DNA of 64,000 bases from Mycobacterium sp. E796. GTDB taxonomy: Bacteria; Actinomycetota; Actinomycetes; Mycobacteriales; Mycobacteriaceae. The notes beneath the pieces were generated by a model. It had not been told where the DNA came from. It ran no database searches and saw nothing but the letters and a program-made list of their open reading frames with translations. Positions 30,460-39,281 of this stretch are shown here, piece by piece. The position numbers were made by a program, and so were the translations under genes. Each line of letters begins with the position of its first letter. The first letter of the stretch is position 1. The stretch covers positions 1-64,000 of the forward strand of contig NZ_LZKK01000315.1 of assembly GCF_001672815.1 (NCBI RefSeq), read 5' to 3'.

Positions 30460-31962
30460 CTAATGCAGTCCGGCTGTAGTTTGCAGAGATTCAACGATTG
30501 CGCGGCGGAGTACCTTGCCCGTCGCGGTTGTCGGCAGGTGATCGCGGAACACCATGCGGTCAGGGGTGCGCGAGCCCCGTAATGTTTTGCGGACGAACTC
30601 GCGCAGTTCTCCGACATCCGGTTCGGCGCCCGGCGCGGGTACTACGACCGCGACAATGATCTGCCCCCACTGCGGGTCGTCGACGCCGACCACTACCACC
30701 TCGTGGACGTCGGGGTGCTCGACGAGCACGTCCTCCACCTCCGCAGGGGCGATGTTCTCGCCGCCGCGAATTATCGTGTCGTCGGATCGGCCACCGATGA
30801 ACAGGTAGCCGTCCTCGTCGAGCATCGCGGTGTCCCTAGTGGGAAACCAACCTTCGGCGTCGAGCACCGAACCGATTCCGGTGTATCGGCCTGATACCTG
30901 GGGCCCCCGAACGAACAACTCCCCCGTCTGCCCGGGCGGGAGCACCACGCCGTTCTCGTCACGGATCTGGACCTCAATCCCTGGCACCGGCCTGCCGACC
31001 GAGCCGAGCCGGCGCGCTACGGCCTCCTCGGTTGCGCCGTGCGCCGTGCGGTGGTCCTCCGGCGTGAGAACCGCGATGGTAGAGCTCGTTTCGGTGAGCC
31101 CGTACGCGTTGACGAGGCCGACGTGAGGCAGCAGCGCGATGGTCCTGCGGACCAACGGCAGACCGACTTTCGAGCCGCCGTACGCCAGCGTGCGCAGCGT
31201 CGGGAGATCCATGGGACTGGCCTCTAGTTCGGCGATGATGCGGTCGAGCATCGTTGGCACCACCGTCGCAGTGGTCACCCGCTCGTCGCGCACCAACCGC
31301 GCCCACTCCCGCGGATCGAACTTGCATTGGTAGACGATCCGTCGGCCTGCGTAGAGATTCGACAGCGCCGCACCAACGCCGGCAATGTGATAGGGCGGTA
31401 CGCACACCAGCGCCCCATCGTCGGAGTCGGCGGAACCGAATTCGACGGTGCCCGTGACGTAACCGGTCAAATTGCTGTGCGTCAGCTCCACGGCCTTCGG
31501 CGCAGATGTAGTACCCGAGGTGAACAAGACGATCGCCACATCATCGGGATCGGCGAACTCCTCGACCGGTTCGCCGGCACGAGCGGCTTCGGTGAACTCC
31601 TCGGACGTCATCACGCGCTTGCCGGTGCCTGCTACCAGTTCCACGTATTCGGGGTCCGCAACGACCAGCGGCACCGGCAGGCGCCCGATCAACTGCTGCA
31701 AACCGTCCGCGCTCAGACGGTAGTTCAACGGTGTGAACGGAATTGCGGCCCGCGCGGACGAGAAGATCAGCAACGGCAGCAAAACCCCGCCGGCGCCGAC
31801 ATAGGCCACGTGCTGGACACCGGAGGCGCCGATCACGCCGGCTCCCCCACTGGCGAGTCGGTTCAACTCCGACGTGGTCAGCCGTGTGCCACCGTCGACC
31901 ACGGCAAGACGATCGGGGTCGCTGGAGACGGCCATCTCCAGCAGCAGTGCAACGCTCAACAC
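30460..31962 (-). CDS. Acyl-CoA synthetase (FadD type)
   Basis: A 500-residue AMP-binding ligase. It has LFTSGTTSAPKAVELTH (147-163), NAYGLTETSS, the GYLFIGGRSDDTIIRGGENI hinge and the C-terminal TTATGKVLRRA lysine motif. The GTG start 31962 follows AAGAAGG. It would activate a carboxylic acid to its CoA ester; the short N-terminal domain resembles mycobacterial FadD proteins linked to sterol-like acids, but this is not specific. It is followed by the 100-residue unknown protein and is divergent from a thiolase gene with 81 bases between the starts. Confidence 0.9.
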   Translation of the reverse strand: MLSVALLLEMAVSSDPDRLAVVDGGTRLTTSELNRLASGGAGVIGASGVQHVAYVGAGGVLLPLLIFSSARAAIPFTPLNYRLSADGLQQLIGRLPVPLVVADPEYVELVAGTGKRVMTSEEFTEAARAGEPVEEFADPDDVAIVLFTSGTTSAPKAVELTHSNLTGYVTGTVEFGSADSDDGALVCVPPYHIAGVGAALSNLYAGRRIVYQCKFDPREWARLVRDERVTTATVVPTMLDRIIAELEASPMDLPTLRTLAYGGSKVGLPLVRRTIALLPHVGLVNAYGLTETSSTIAVLTPEDHRTAHGATEEAVARRLGSVGRPVPGIEVQIRDENGVVLPPGQTGELFVRGPQVSGRYTGIGSVLDAEGWFPTRDTAMLDEDGYLFIGGRSDDTIIRGGENIAPAEVEDVLVEHPDVHEVVVVGVDDPQWGQIIVAVVVPAPGAEPDVGELREFVRKTLRGSRTPDRMVFRDHLPTTATGKVLRRAIVESLQTTAGLH

Positions 31963-31980
31963 CCTGGCCCTTCTTGAATC

Positions 31981-31996
31981 CGATATATAGTTATAG
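31981..31996. promoter_or_regulatory. Divergent promoter, CGATATATAGTT motif
   Basis: CGATATATAGTT (31981-31992) matches 17809-17820 exactly and continues as TATAG. Plausible -10 boxes are TATAGT (31986-31991) on the plus strand and TATAAC on the minus strand, so both the FadD and the thiolase gene may start here. Confidence 0.45.
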
Positions 31997-32043
31997 ACTT
32001 AGTGGCCGCCGGAGTCCAACCAGCCACCCGCCGAAGGAGCACC

Positions 32044-33198
32044 ATGAGCAGCACGCCAGACATCGCGATCATCGGCGTCGGGCTCCATCCATTCGGGCGC
32101 TACGAGGACCGGTCCGCGCTGGAGATGGGTGCTGTCGCGATCGGACACGCGCTTCGCGATGCGGGTGTCCAGTGGTCGGATGTCGGCAGCCTGTACGCCG
32201 GCAGCCTCGAAGTCGCCAACCCCGAGGCGGTCACCGGACTGGCCGGAATGACTGGGTTGCCAGCGCGCGCGACCCTGAGCGGCTGCGCCACAGGCAACTC
32301 CCTGCTCACCCTGGCCGCGCGTGACGTCCAACTGGGCGAAGCCGAGATCGCTGTCGGTGTCGGTCTGGACAAGCATCCGCGCGGCGCCTTCGGCGCCGAT
32401 CCCGCCGTCGCAGGGCTGCCGCAGTGGTACGGCGACCAAGGCATGTTCCTGACCACCCACTACTTCGGCACGAAGATCATGCGCTATATGCATGACCACG
32501 GCATCAGCGAGCCGACCCTGGCACGCGTGTCTGCCAAGAACTTGGCGAACGGCGCGCTTGCGCCTCATGCGTGGCGCCGGAAAGCCATGAGCGTCGAAGC
32601 AATCCTGGCGTCACCGGTCGTCAACGCTCCGCTGCGCCAATACATGTATTGCAATCCCAACGAGGGCGCCGCGGCCGTCGTGGTCTGCCGTGCCGACGTT
32701 GCCAAGCGCTACACAGACACTCCCATTTATCTACGCTCCACGGCGCTTCGGAGTCGTCGCGAAGGCGCTTATGAACTGTTGCGCACCTCGATCGAACTTC
32801 CCCTGGTGCCGGGCACCACCGCGGAAGCGGCCAAGGCGGCGTACGAACAGGCCGGCATCGGCCCGGAGGACATCGACGTCGCGCAGCTCCAGGACACCGA
32901 CTCGGGCTCCGAGCTCATCCACATGGCCGAAACCGGGCTGTGCAAGGACGGCGAGCAGGAGGCTCTCCTGCACGACGGTGCTACGGAGATCGGCGGCCGT
33001 TTGCCGATCAACACCGACGGCGGTCTGCTGGCCAACGGAGAGCCGGTGGGCGCCTCCGGTCTGCGGCAGGTATACGAACTCGTCCATCAGTTGCGCGGAA
33101 CCGCCGGCGATCGCCAGGTGCCCAACGATCCGCGCGTCGCGTTGGCTCAGCTCTACGGATCGCCGGGCACCGCGGCGGTCGCCATCCTGTCGAGATGA
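32044..33198 (+). CDS. SCP2-type thiolase / lipid-transfer protein
   Basis: A 384-residue thiolase-family protein with a nucleophile Cys81 in LSGCATGNSLL, unlike the two Cys-less paralogues in this window. The later motif is NGEPVGASGLRQ, where the classical GHPxG His is Glu, as in several SCP2-type members. AAGGAG precedes the ATG. It likely performs thiolytic cleavage of a bulky 3-ketoacyl-CoA. It is followed after 58 bases by an acyl-CoA synthetase and an acyl-CoA dehydrogenase in one operon. No DUF35 gene adjoins it. Confidence 0.88.
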   Translation: MSSTPDIAIIGVGLHPFGRYEDRSALEMGAVAIGHALRDAGVQWSDVGSLYAGSLEVANPEAVTGLAGMTGLPARATLSGCATGNSLLTLAARDVQLGEAEIAVGVGLDKHPRGAFGADPAVAGLPQWYGDQGMFLTTHYFGTKIMRYMHDHGISEPTLARVSAKNLANGALAPHAWRRKAMSVEAILASPVVNAPLRQYMYCNPNEGAAAVVVCRADVAKRYTDTPIYLRSTALRSRREGAYELLRTSIELPLVPGTTAEAAKAAYEQAGIGPEDIDVAQLQDTDSGSELIHMAETGLCKDGEQEALLHDGATEIGGRLPINTDGGLLANGEPVGASGLRQVYELVHQLRGTAGDRQVPNDPRVALAQLYGSPGTAAVAILSR

Positions 33199-33256
33199 GC
33201 GAGCCTGCGGACAATGGCCCGCGCACGCGAGGAGCCAATCGGCAAGAGGTTCGGCA

Positions 33257-34750
33257 ATGACACGCGACACCATCGCCGGACTGCTCGACGAATCAGCAAA
33301 TGCCCGGCCGAACCACCCGTTGCTGCTTGAAGAATCGGGCGCGACACTCACCGTTGCTGATGTGGCTTCACTCTCGGCGGCAGGCACCCGCTGGCTCTCA
33401 GACGCAGGTGTCCAACCCGAGATGACAGTGGCGTGGCAGTTGCCCTCGCACAGTCGCGCGGCGGTCCTGATGCTGGCCCTCGCCCGAACGCAGGTGACGC
33501 AGGCGCCCGTGCTCCACCTGTATCGGCAGCGCGAGGTACGCGCCGCCCTCGACGTCGCCGGTGCCGACATCTTCGTCGTCGACGGAACGACCGCAGCCAA
33601 CGCCCCGCCCGATGTCCCCGTCGTCACGTTGCCCGACGACTTCTTCGATGTGCTGCGCGACATGGCCGAAGGTCTCGACCCCATGCTCGTCGGAACGCGC
33701 TCGGCCGACGACGCCAGGTGGATCTACTTCACCTCCGGATCGACTGGTCGTCCCAAGGGCGTCAAGCACACGGACGCCACACTGTTGGCGGCCGCACACG
33801 GTTTCGCAGCACACCTCGGCCTCGGCGAGCACCACAATGAAATCGGGACGATCGCGTTTCCGATCGCCCATGTCGGCGGAATCCTCTATGTGGCAAGCGG
33901 TTTGATCGGCGCATTCTCGGCGCTCATGGTGCCCAAGGTTGATGCCGCCCAGCTCCCCGGTCTACTCGCGGCCCACCGCGTCACGGTGTCCGGCTCCAGC
34001 ACAGCCTTCTATCAAATGCTGCTGTCGGCGCAGCTGGCATCCGACAGCGACGCGCCGCTGATCCCGTCGCTGCGGATGTTGATCGGCGGCGGGGCACCCT
34101 GCCCGTCCGAGCTGCATAGAAAGGTGCGCCGGCACATGGGTGTGCCGATCCTGCATGCCTACGGCATGACCGAAGCGCCGATGATCTGCGTCAGCGAGGC
34201 CACCGATACCGAGGAGCAGCAGTCCAACACCTCCGGTCGACCGATCCCCGGGGCCGACATCCGGATCGACGAGACCGGTGAGATCGAATTGCGCGGCGCC
34301 AACGTGACACCGGGCTATGTCGATGCCGAGCAGTGGTCACACGCGGTGACACCGGACGGCTGGTTCCGCACCGGCGACCGGGGCCACCTGCGCCCCGACG
34401 GACGCATCGTGATCACCGGCCGAATCAAGGACCTGATCATCCGTAAAGGCGAGAACATCTCCCCCGACGAGATTGAGAACGAACTGCTCGCGCACCCGCT
34501 CATCGACGCGGTCGCGGTGGTGGGCCAGCCCGATGAACTGCGCGGGGAAGCGGTCTGCGCGGTCGTCCGACGTTCTCCCGGGCAACGCGACCTCACCCTC
34601 GACGAGCTGTGCGCCTTTCTGGACCAACGCGGCCTGATGAAACAGAAGTGGCCCGAGCACCTGGTCATCGTCGACGAGTTTCCGCTCACCGGACTGGGCA
34701 AGATCGCGAAATCCGAGCTAGCCCAACAGATCGCAGGAGGAAGTCGATGA
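33257..34750 (+). CDS. Acyl-CoA synthetase (AMP-binding)
   Basis: A 497-residue ligase with FTSGSTGRPKGVKHT, HAYGMTEAPM, the GRIVITGRIKDLIIRKGENI region and the C-terminal GLGKIAKSEL lysine motif. The N-terminal domain is somewhat short. It would activate an unknown acid. The gene ends in an ATGA overlap with the acyl-CoA dehydrogenase gene, so ligation and dehydrogenation are coupled. This is the third ligase of this superfamily in the catabolic part of the window. Confidence 0.9.
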   Translation: MTRDTIAGLLDESANARPNHPLLLEESGATLTVADVASLSAAGTRWLSDAGVQPEMTVAWQLPSHSRAAVLMLALARTQVTQAPVLHLYRQREVRAALDVAGADIFVVDGTTAANAPPDVPVVTLPDDFFDVLRDMAEGLDPMLVGTRSADDARWIYFTSGSTGRPKGVKHTDATLLAAAHGFAAHLGLGEHHNEIGTIAFPIAHVGGILYVASGLIGAFSALMVPKVDAAQLPGLLAAHRVTVSGSSTAFYQMLLSAQLASDSDAPLIPSLRMLIGGGAPCPSELHRKVRRHMGVPILHAYGMTEAPMICVSEATDTEEQQSNTSGRPIPGADIRIDETGEIELRGANVTPGYVDAEQWSHAVTPDGWFRTGDRGHLRPDGRIVITGRIKDLIIRKGENISPDEIENELLAHPLIDAVAVVGQPDELRGEAVCAVVRRSPGQRDLTLDELCAFLDQRGLMKQKWPEHLVIVDEFPLTGLGKIAKSELAQQIAGGSR

Positions 34751-35883
34751 CGGCGTTGGACGTCGACGAACGTCAACAGCTCGCGCATTCCGTTCGCTCC
34801 GCCTGTGAGCGACTGGTACCCGAAGACCGCGTACGCGCGGTGGCATACGACGGTGAAGGCGACGAGCGCGGCATCGACACCGAATTGTGGAAAGTGCTCT
34901 GCAATCAGGTGGGCGTGACCGCGATCGCGCTGCCGGATCACCTCGGCGGAGCCGGCTTCGGCGCGACGGCGTTGGGAGTGGTCGCCCACGAGCTGGGCCG
35001 GGCGCTGGCGCCCGTGCCGTTCCTCGCGTCGGCGGTGCTGGCCACCGGACTGCTGATCGAACTGCGAGACGCGGATCCGAACTCAGAGGATCGACTGGCG
35101 CAACTGGTTGAGGGTAGCCGCACCGCTGCGGCTGTCCTCACCGGCGATGGCGGGCTGTGGCGGCGCGGCGCCGTCACTCTCAACGCCGAGCCCACGGCCG
35201 ATGGCTGGAGCGTCACCGGGGTGGCGCGGCACGTGCTGAACGGAAACGCCGCAGATGATTTGGTGGTCGCCGCGATCGCCGACGGGCGACCCGCATTGTT
35301 CGTCGTCGATGCCGCCGCCGCCGGCGTCAACGCCGAGCGAGAGCGCGTGCTCGACGGCACCCGACCGATGGCAACGTTGGCGTTCGCCGGCGCACCGGCG
35401 GTGCGACTGTCCGGCAGCGATCCCGTCGACGATATCCTCGGACGCACGGTCGATCTCGCCATAGCGGTGCTGAGCGCCGAGCAGGTCGGTGCGTGCGAGC
35501 GCGTGCTCGAGATCTCGACCGAATACGCACGGACACGTGTGCAATTCAACCGGCCGATCGGCAGTTTCCAGGCCATCAAGCACAAATGCGCGGACATGCT
35601 CATCGACCTCGAGTGGGCACGCTCGGCTTCTCAAGCGGCGCTGCAAGCCGCGGACGGTGACATGCCGGACGAGCTGGGTTGGCGTTCGAGCATGGCAAAA
35701 GCGGTGTGTTCGGAAGCCCTGCGCAGAGCGGCGAACGCCAACGTGCAGATTCATGGGGGAATCGGCTTCACCTGGGAGGACTCCGCCCACCTGTACGTCC
35801 GTCGGGCCTGCACCGATGAGGTGCTGTTCGGCGGGCCCGCAGACCACTGGGACCGATTGGCCGTCGAAGGGAAGATTCTGTGA
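34747..35883 (+). CDS. Acyl-CoA dehydrogenase, FadE29-like (half-site type)
   Basis: A 378-residue flavoprotein dehydrogenase. It has ARTRVQFNRPIGSFQAIKHKCADML and IHGGIGFTWEDSAHLYVRRA (split by normal helices), typical of the partner subunit in actinobacterial alpha2beta2 acyl-CoA dehydrogenases. The C-terminus ends with a GGPADHWDRLA tail and lacks the EGTxxI/GGTSEI motif. It closely resembles the N-terminal half of the fused enzyme at 39282. It probably needs a second subunit; the protein at 45597 is a candidate. ATG 34747 overlaps the ligase stop as ATGA. Confidence 0.88.
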   Translation: MTALDVDERQQLAHSVRSACERLVPEDRVRAVAYDGEGDERGIDTELWKVLCNQVGVTAIALPDHLGGAGFGATALGVVAHELGRALAPVPFLASAVLATGLLIELRDADPNSEDRLAQLVEGSRTAAAVLTGDGGLWRRGAVTLNAEPTADGWSVTGVARHVLNGNAADDLVVAAIADGRPALFVVDAAAAGVNAERERVLDGTRPMATLAFAGAPAVRLSGSDPVDDILGRTVDLAIAVLSAEQVGACERVLEISTEYARTRVQFNRPIGSFQAIKHKCADMLIDLEWARSASQAALQAADGDMPDELGWRSSMAKAVCSEALRRAANANVQIHGGIGFTWEDSAHLYVRRACTDEVLFGGPADHWDRLAVEGKIL

Positions 35884-35901
35884 CGGCCGGAGCGCGCCCG
35901 C

Positions 35902-36822
35902 CTACGCGGTCATGCCGAAATGCTCAGCGAAGCGCATGAGGTAGGTTTCGGCCGCCGCTGCCGAGGAGGCGTCGGCGTGGGCGAGAATACGGGTCGCGCC
36001 GGCGCGCGCCATGGCAGACACGTATTGGTCCAGTCTGGACACCGCGGCCGCATCGTCGAAGTCGACCGCGGGGGCGGCGACCTGGATTTGAACGCTGTTC
36101 GGGTCGCGGCCGGATGCCGAGAGCATCTCTCGGAGCCTGTCGGCCGCTCGTGAAAAGTCTTTTGCCCCTTCGATAGCGGCCGTCCGGACCGACGACGCCA
36201 TGGATGCCGGGGCGACCACGGCGCTCCAGCCACTGCCGTGCTCAACGACGCGTCGCAGCGTCGCGACGCTGTTGCCACCGATCCACAGCGGTGGATGGGG
36301 CTTTTGGACCGGCACGTCCAGGTTCATTTCCCCGGTGGCGGCAAAATTCGATCCGGAGATCGGCTCTTGGGGATGGGTCCAGATCCGTCGAAGCGCAGTC
36401 AGCGATTCGTCGAAGAGCCCGACTCGGGCGTCGAAGTCGACTCCCAGAGCGGCGAACTCGGAACGGAGATAACCGGCTCCCACGCCGGCAATCAACCGCC
36501 CACCGGACACGATGTCCAACGACGTAAGGGTTTTCGCGACCAGATACGGATTCCGAAACGGCAACACATACAGGTGCGTCATCAACCGGATCGTGGTGGT
36601 GGCGGCCGCGAAAAAGGCCAATGCGACCGCGGGCTCGAAGGTGTTATGCCCGCCGGCCCGTCGCCACTTCGCCGACGGTGCCGGATGGTCGGCCAACGCG
36701 ATCGCATCGAAGCCGAGCGCTTGGGCCTGACTGGCGATCGCACGCATGACCGTCGGATCACGAAACTCAGGGCTTGCGGTCGGAACGTCACTCGGATACT
36801 CGAGTGTGAATTTGAGAGTCAA
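35902..36822 (-). CDS. LLM class (F420-type) oxidoreductase
   Basis: A 306-residue luciferase-like TIM-barrel protein (LGFDAIALADHPAP, TTTIRLMTHLYVLPFRNPYLVAK, SGGRLIAGVGAGY, KPHPPLWIGGNS). In mycobacteria this class usually uses F420 to reduce or oxidise organic substrates. The start is TTG 36822, overlapping the SDR stop as TTGA; no other start is in reach before Met26. It forms a two-gene operon with the SDR. The substrate is unknown. It converges on the acyl-CoA dehydrogenase gene with 18 bases between. Confidence 0.88.
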   Translation of the reverse strand: MTLKFTLEYPSDVPTASPEFRDPTVMRAIASQAQALGFDAIALADHPAPSAKWRRAGGHNTFEPAVALAFFAAATTTIRLMTHLYVLPFRNPYLVAKTLTSLDIVSGGRLIAGVGAGYLRSEFAALGVDFDARVGLFDESLTALRRIWTHPQEPISGSNFAATGEMNLDVPVQKPHPPLWIGGNSVATLRRVVEHGSGWSAVVAPASMASSVRTAAIEGAKDFSRAADRLREMLSASGRDPNSVQIQVAAPAVDFDDAAAVSRLDQYVSAMARAGATRILAHADASSAAAAETYLMRFAEHFGMTA

Positions 36823-37628
36823 TAGATCGATCCCGTCGCTCCGCCATCGATGTGAAGGTTCATCCCGTTGAAGAAATCGGCTTTCGGGCTGGCGAGCATC
36901 GTGACGGCATAGGCCACATCGCTGACTTGGCCGATCCGATGGACGGTCTGCCCAGTACCTTTGCGCACATATTCCGCGGCGCGGTCCAGGTCGTCACCCC
37001 AGCCGCGGCGCTCGGCGAAGGTGCGCAGAAAGTCACGGAGCCCGCTGGTCATGATCATGCCCGGCATCACCGTGTTGACCGTTACGCCGCTGCCCGCCAA
37101 GGCCTTCGACAGGCCCATGGACATGTTGATCATCGCCGCCTTGGAGGGTCCATAATCCGGCTGGCCCGACGTCGGGATGATGCCTGCGGCGGAGGCGATC
37201 TGGATGATCCTGCCCCAGCCGTTCTCCTTCATCGCCGGCGCCAACGCGTGAATCAAATGCCCCGCCGAAAGCACGTTGCGCTGATAGGTGGTCCCCCACT
37301 CCGACACGGGCAGGTCGAACCACGACTGCACTGAAGTTTCCGACGCTCCGCCGGCGTTGTTGACGAGAATGTCTATCCCGCCGAAGGCAGCGACGGCGGT
37401 TCTCGCCACGTCCGCGGCGCCATCCTCGGTGGCCAAATCGCCGATCACCGCGGCGACCCGCCCACCACTTTCTCGAATGTCATTGGCAACCAGGTTTACT
37501 CGATCTGCGTTGCGACCATGGATGACCACGGACACCCCTTCGGCGGAGAGCGCCGTGGCGATGCCCGCGCCGATTCCCGAACTACTGCCGGTGACGAGGG
37601 CCCGCTTGCCCTCCAGGTCGAAGTTCAC
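36819..37628 (-). CDS. Short-chain dehydrogenase/reductase (SDR)
   Basis: A 269-residue classical SDR: TGSSSGIGAGIA cofactor loop (about 12-23), NNAGG, catalytic Ser in QIASAAG and YGPSK (Tyr-x-x-x-Lys). GTG 37628 has GGAGG six bases upstream; longer frames are not supported. Alcohol/ketone interconversion with NAD(P) is expected. It is followed by an F420-type enzyme in an overlapping pair, suggesting two consecutive redox steps. It is divergent from the amidohydrolase at 37765 with 136 bases between the starts, holding the repeated promoter element. Confidence 0.92.
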   Translation of the reverse strand: MNFDLEGKRALVTGSSSGIGAGIATALSAEGVSVVIHGRNADRVNLVANDIRESGGRVAAVIGDLATEDGAADVARTAVAAFGGIDILVNNAGGASETSVQSWFDLPVSEWGTTYQRNVLSAGHLIHALAPAMKENGWGRIIQIASAAGIIPTSGQPDYGPSKAAMINMSMGLSKALAGSGVTVNTVMPGMIMTSGLRDFLRTFAERRGWGDDLDRAAEYVRKGTGQTVHRIGQVSDVAYAVTMLASPKADFFNGMNLHIDGGATGSIY

Positions 37629-37696
37629 GACTAACCTCCGATTACGGATCTTTGGCCGCGGGGCCACCACCGCTTGCCGCACCGCCCGGCAGGCTA

Positions 37697-37725
37697 CTAC
37701 ACTACCCAGAAATAACTAAATGTTT
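37697..37725 (+). promoter_or_regulatory. Duplicated promoter element, copy 1
   Basis: CTACACT (37697-37703), five bases, then GAAATAACTAAATGTTT (37709-37725). The same two blocks, three bases apart, occur at 45504-45530. The element lies 40 bases before the amidohydrolase start. A 17-base AT-rich identity in DNA of about 66% GC is far beyond chance and implies a shared regulator or shared origin. Confidence 0.65.
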
Positions 37726-37764
37726 TTCTGTTTTGCCAGTCCCTCGAAGCGCAAGGAAGCACCG

Positions 37765-38916
37765 ATGCCGCTGCAGCCCTGGATGCAACTGATCTCCGTA
37801 GACGACCACCTGATCGAGCACCCCAAGGTGTGGAGCGACCGCCTTCCCCAGAAATACCTGGGAGCGGGTCCGAAGATCATCGAGTGGGAGCGTCCCGACA
37901 CTGGCCAGATGTGTCAGGTATGGGAATACGAAGGCCGGATCTACCCTTACATCGGACTCAACGCGGTGGCGGGCAAGAAGCCCGAGGAGTATGGCATCGA
38001 ACCGGTCCGCTACGACGACATGATTCCGGGCTGCTACGACCCCAAGGCGCGGGTGGCCGACATGGACATCGATGGCGTGCAGGCGATGACGTGTTTTCCG
38101 TCCTTCCCCCGGTTCGCCGGCGCGGTCTTCGCCGAGGGCGAGGACAAAGAACTCGCGCTGCTGTGCTCCCAAGCCTGGAACGACTTTCACATCGACGAGT
38201 GGGCGGCGACCGCGCCGGACCGGTTCGTGCCCGTCGCGATCCTGCCGTTCTGGGACCTCGACGCGAGCATCAAGGAACTTCACCGGATGGCCGCCAAGGG
38301 TGCCAAGTGCGTCAGCTTCCCCGACCTGCCGGATCGGCTCGGGCTGCCGTCGCTGCACAGCGATCACTGGGACCCGTTGTGGTCGGCGTTCGAGGAGACC
38401 GACTTGGTGCTGGCGCAGCACTTCGGCTCCGGCGGCTTTCCCCCGCCGATCGCTTCGGACGCACCGTTTGCGGTCTTCATCGTGCTGATGGGGACCATCA
38501 GCATGGGCGCGTTGACGGACTGGCTGTTCTCCCAAGCGCTGCACAAGCATCCGAAGCTCAAGGTCGGGCTATCTGAAGGCGGCATCGGCTGGATCCCCTA
38601 CATCCTGGAGCGCTGCGACAGCGTGTGGCGCAAACACCGCTTCTACCAGAACATCAACCAAGAGGTGCTGCCCAGCGATCTCTTCCGTCGCCACTTCCAC
38701 GGCTGCTTCATCGAAGACGACTTCGGTATCGAGGCGCGACACCGGATAGGTATCGACAACATCACCTGGGAGTGCGACTACCCACATTCGGACTCGTTCT
38801 GGCCGCAGAGCCGGGACCGCGCAGCGCAGGCGTTCAAGGACGTTCCCGACGACGAGGTGCACCAGATAGTCGAGCTCAACACGCGCAAGCTGTACAACTT
38901 TCCACGATCTGCATGA
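37765..38916 (+). CDS. Amidohydrolase family 2 protein (ACMSD-like)
   Basis: A 383-residue COG2159-type TIM-barrel protein. SVDDHLIEHP near the N-terminus, LAQHFGSGGFPPP in the middle, LSEGGIGWIP and WECDYPHSDSFWP near the end carry the expected metal and acid/base residues. It may hydrolyse or decarboxylate a ring-cleavage product. AAGGAAG precedes ATG 37765. It overlaps the next small gene as ATGA and heads a five-gene operon (small protein, fused dehydrogenase, dehydrogenase, MaoC). It differs clearly from the other two amidohydrolases in the window. Confidence 0.9.
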   Translation: MPLQPWMQLISVDDHLIEHPKVWSDRLPQKYLGAGPKIIEWERPDTGQMCQVWEYEGRIYPYIGLNAVAGKKPEEYGIEPVRYDDMIPGCYDPKARVADMDIDGVQAMTCFPSFPRFAGAVFAEGEDKELALLCSQAWNDFHIDEWAATAPDRFVPVAILPFWDLDASIKELHRMAAKGAKCVSFPDLPDRLGLPSLHSDHWDPLWSAFEETDLVLAQHFGSGGFPPPIASDAPFAVFIVLMGTISMGALTDWLFSQALHKHPKLKVGLSEGGIGWIPYILERCDSVWRKHRFYQNINQEVLPSDLFRRHFHGCFIEDDFGIEARHRIGIDNITWECDYPHSDSFWPQSRDRAAQAFKDVPDDEVHQIVELNTRKLYNFPRSA

Positions 38917-39158
38917 CCGCCGACGGCGTCGAGCCGGTCGAACAGCTGCCACTGTCTGACTGGACGGACCAGGACCTGCTCACCAAGGACGAGGCACGAG
39001 AGCGCCTCGTCGAGGAGATCGGCCGCACGCGAGTGCGGCTGGGCCAGCTCGACGCCGCCAACTCCGATGACAAGGCCGAAATCACGCTGTTGACACGTCG
39101 TCTCAACGCGATGGAATCCATTCGGGACGAATACAGCACACACCTCGACCGGCGGTGA
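38913..39158 (+). CDS. Small 81-residue helical protein, unknown
   Basis: An 81-residue charged protein predicted to be mostly helical: EARERLVEEIGRTRVRLGQL and TLLTRRLNAMESIRDEYSTH look like two amphipathic or coiled-coil helices. It starts in the amidohydrolase stop (ATGA), so dosage is tied to that enzyme. No domain was recognised; it may be a subunit or assembly factor of the amidohydrolase. Its last 48 coding bases align without gaps, 42 of 48 identical by eye, with 45575-45622, where the rest of the gene is missing. Confidence 0.75.
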   Translation: MTADGVEPVEQLPLSDWTDQDLLTKDEARERLVEEIGRTRVRLGQLDAANSDDKAEITLLTRRLNAMESIRDEYSTHLDRR

Positions 39159-39281
39159 CCTGGTCATCTGGTTTGAAACCACCTAAGCCATAACCCGATT
39201 GCGACCAACTGCCGGTTTCGCCACCACGTCGTGGTCCAGCGACGAGCCGTTGACGTCGAAACCAAGAATGGAGCGTTGCCT

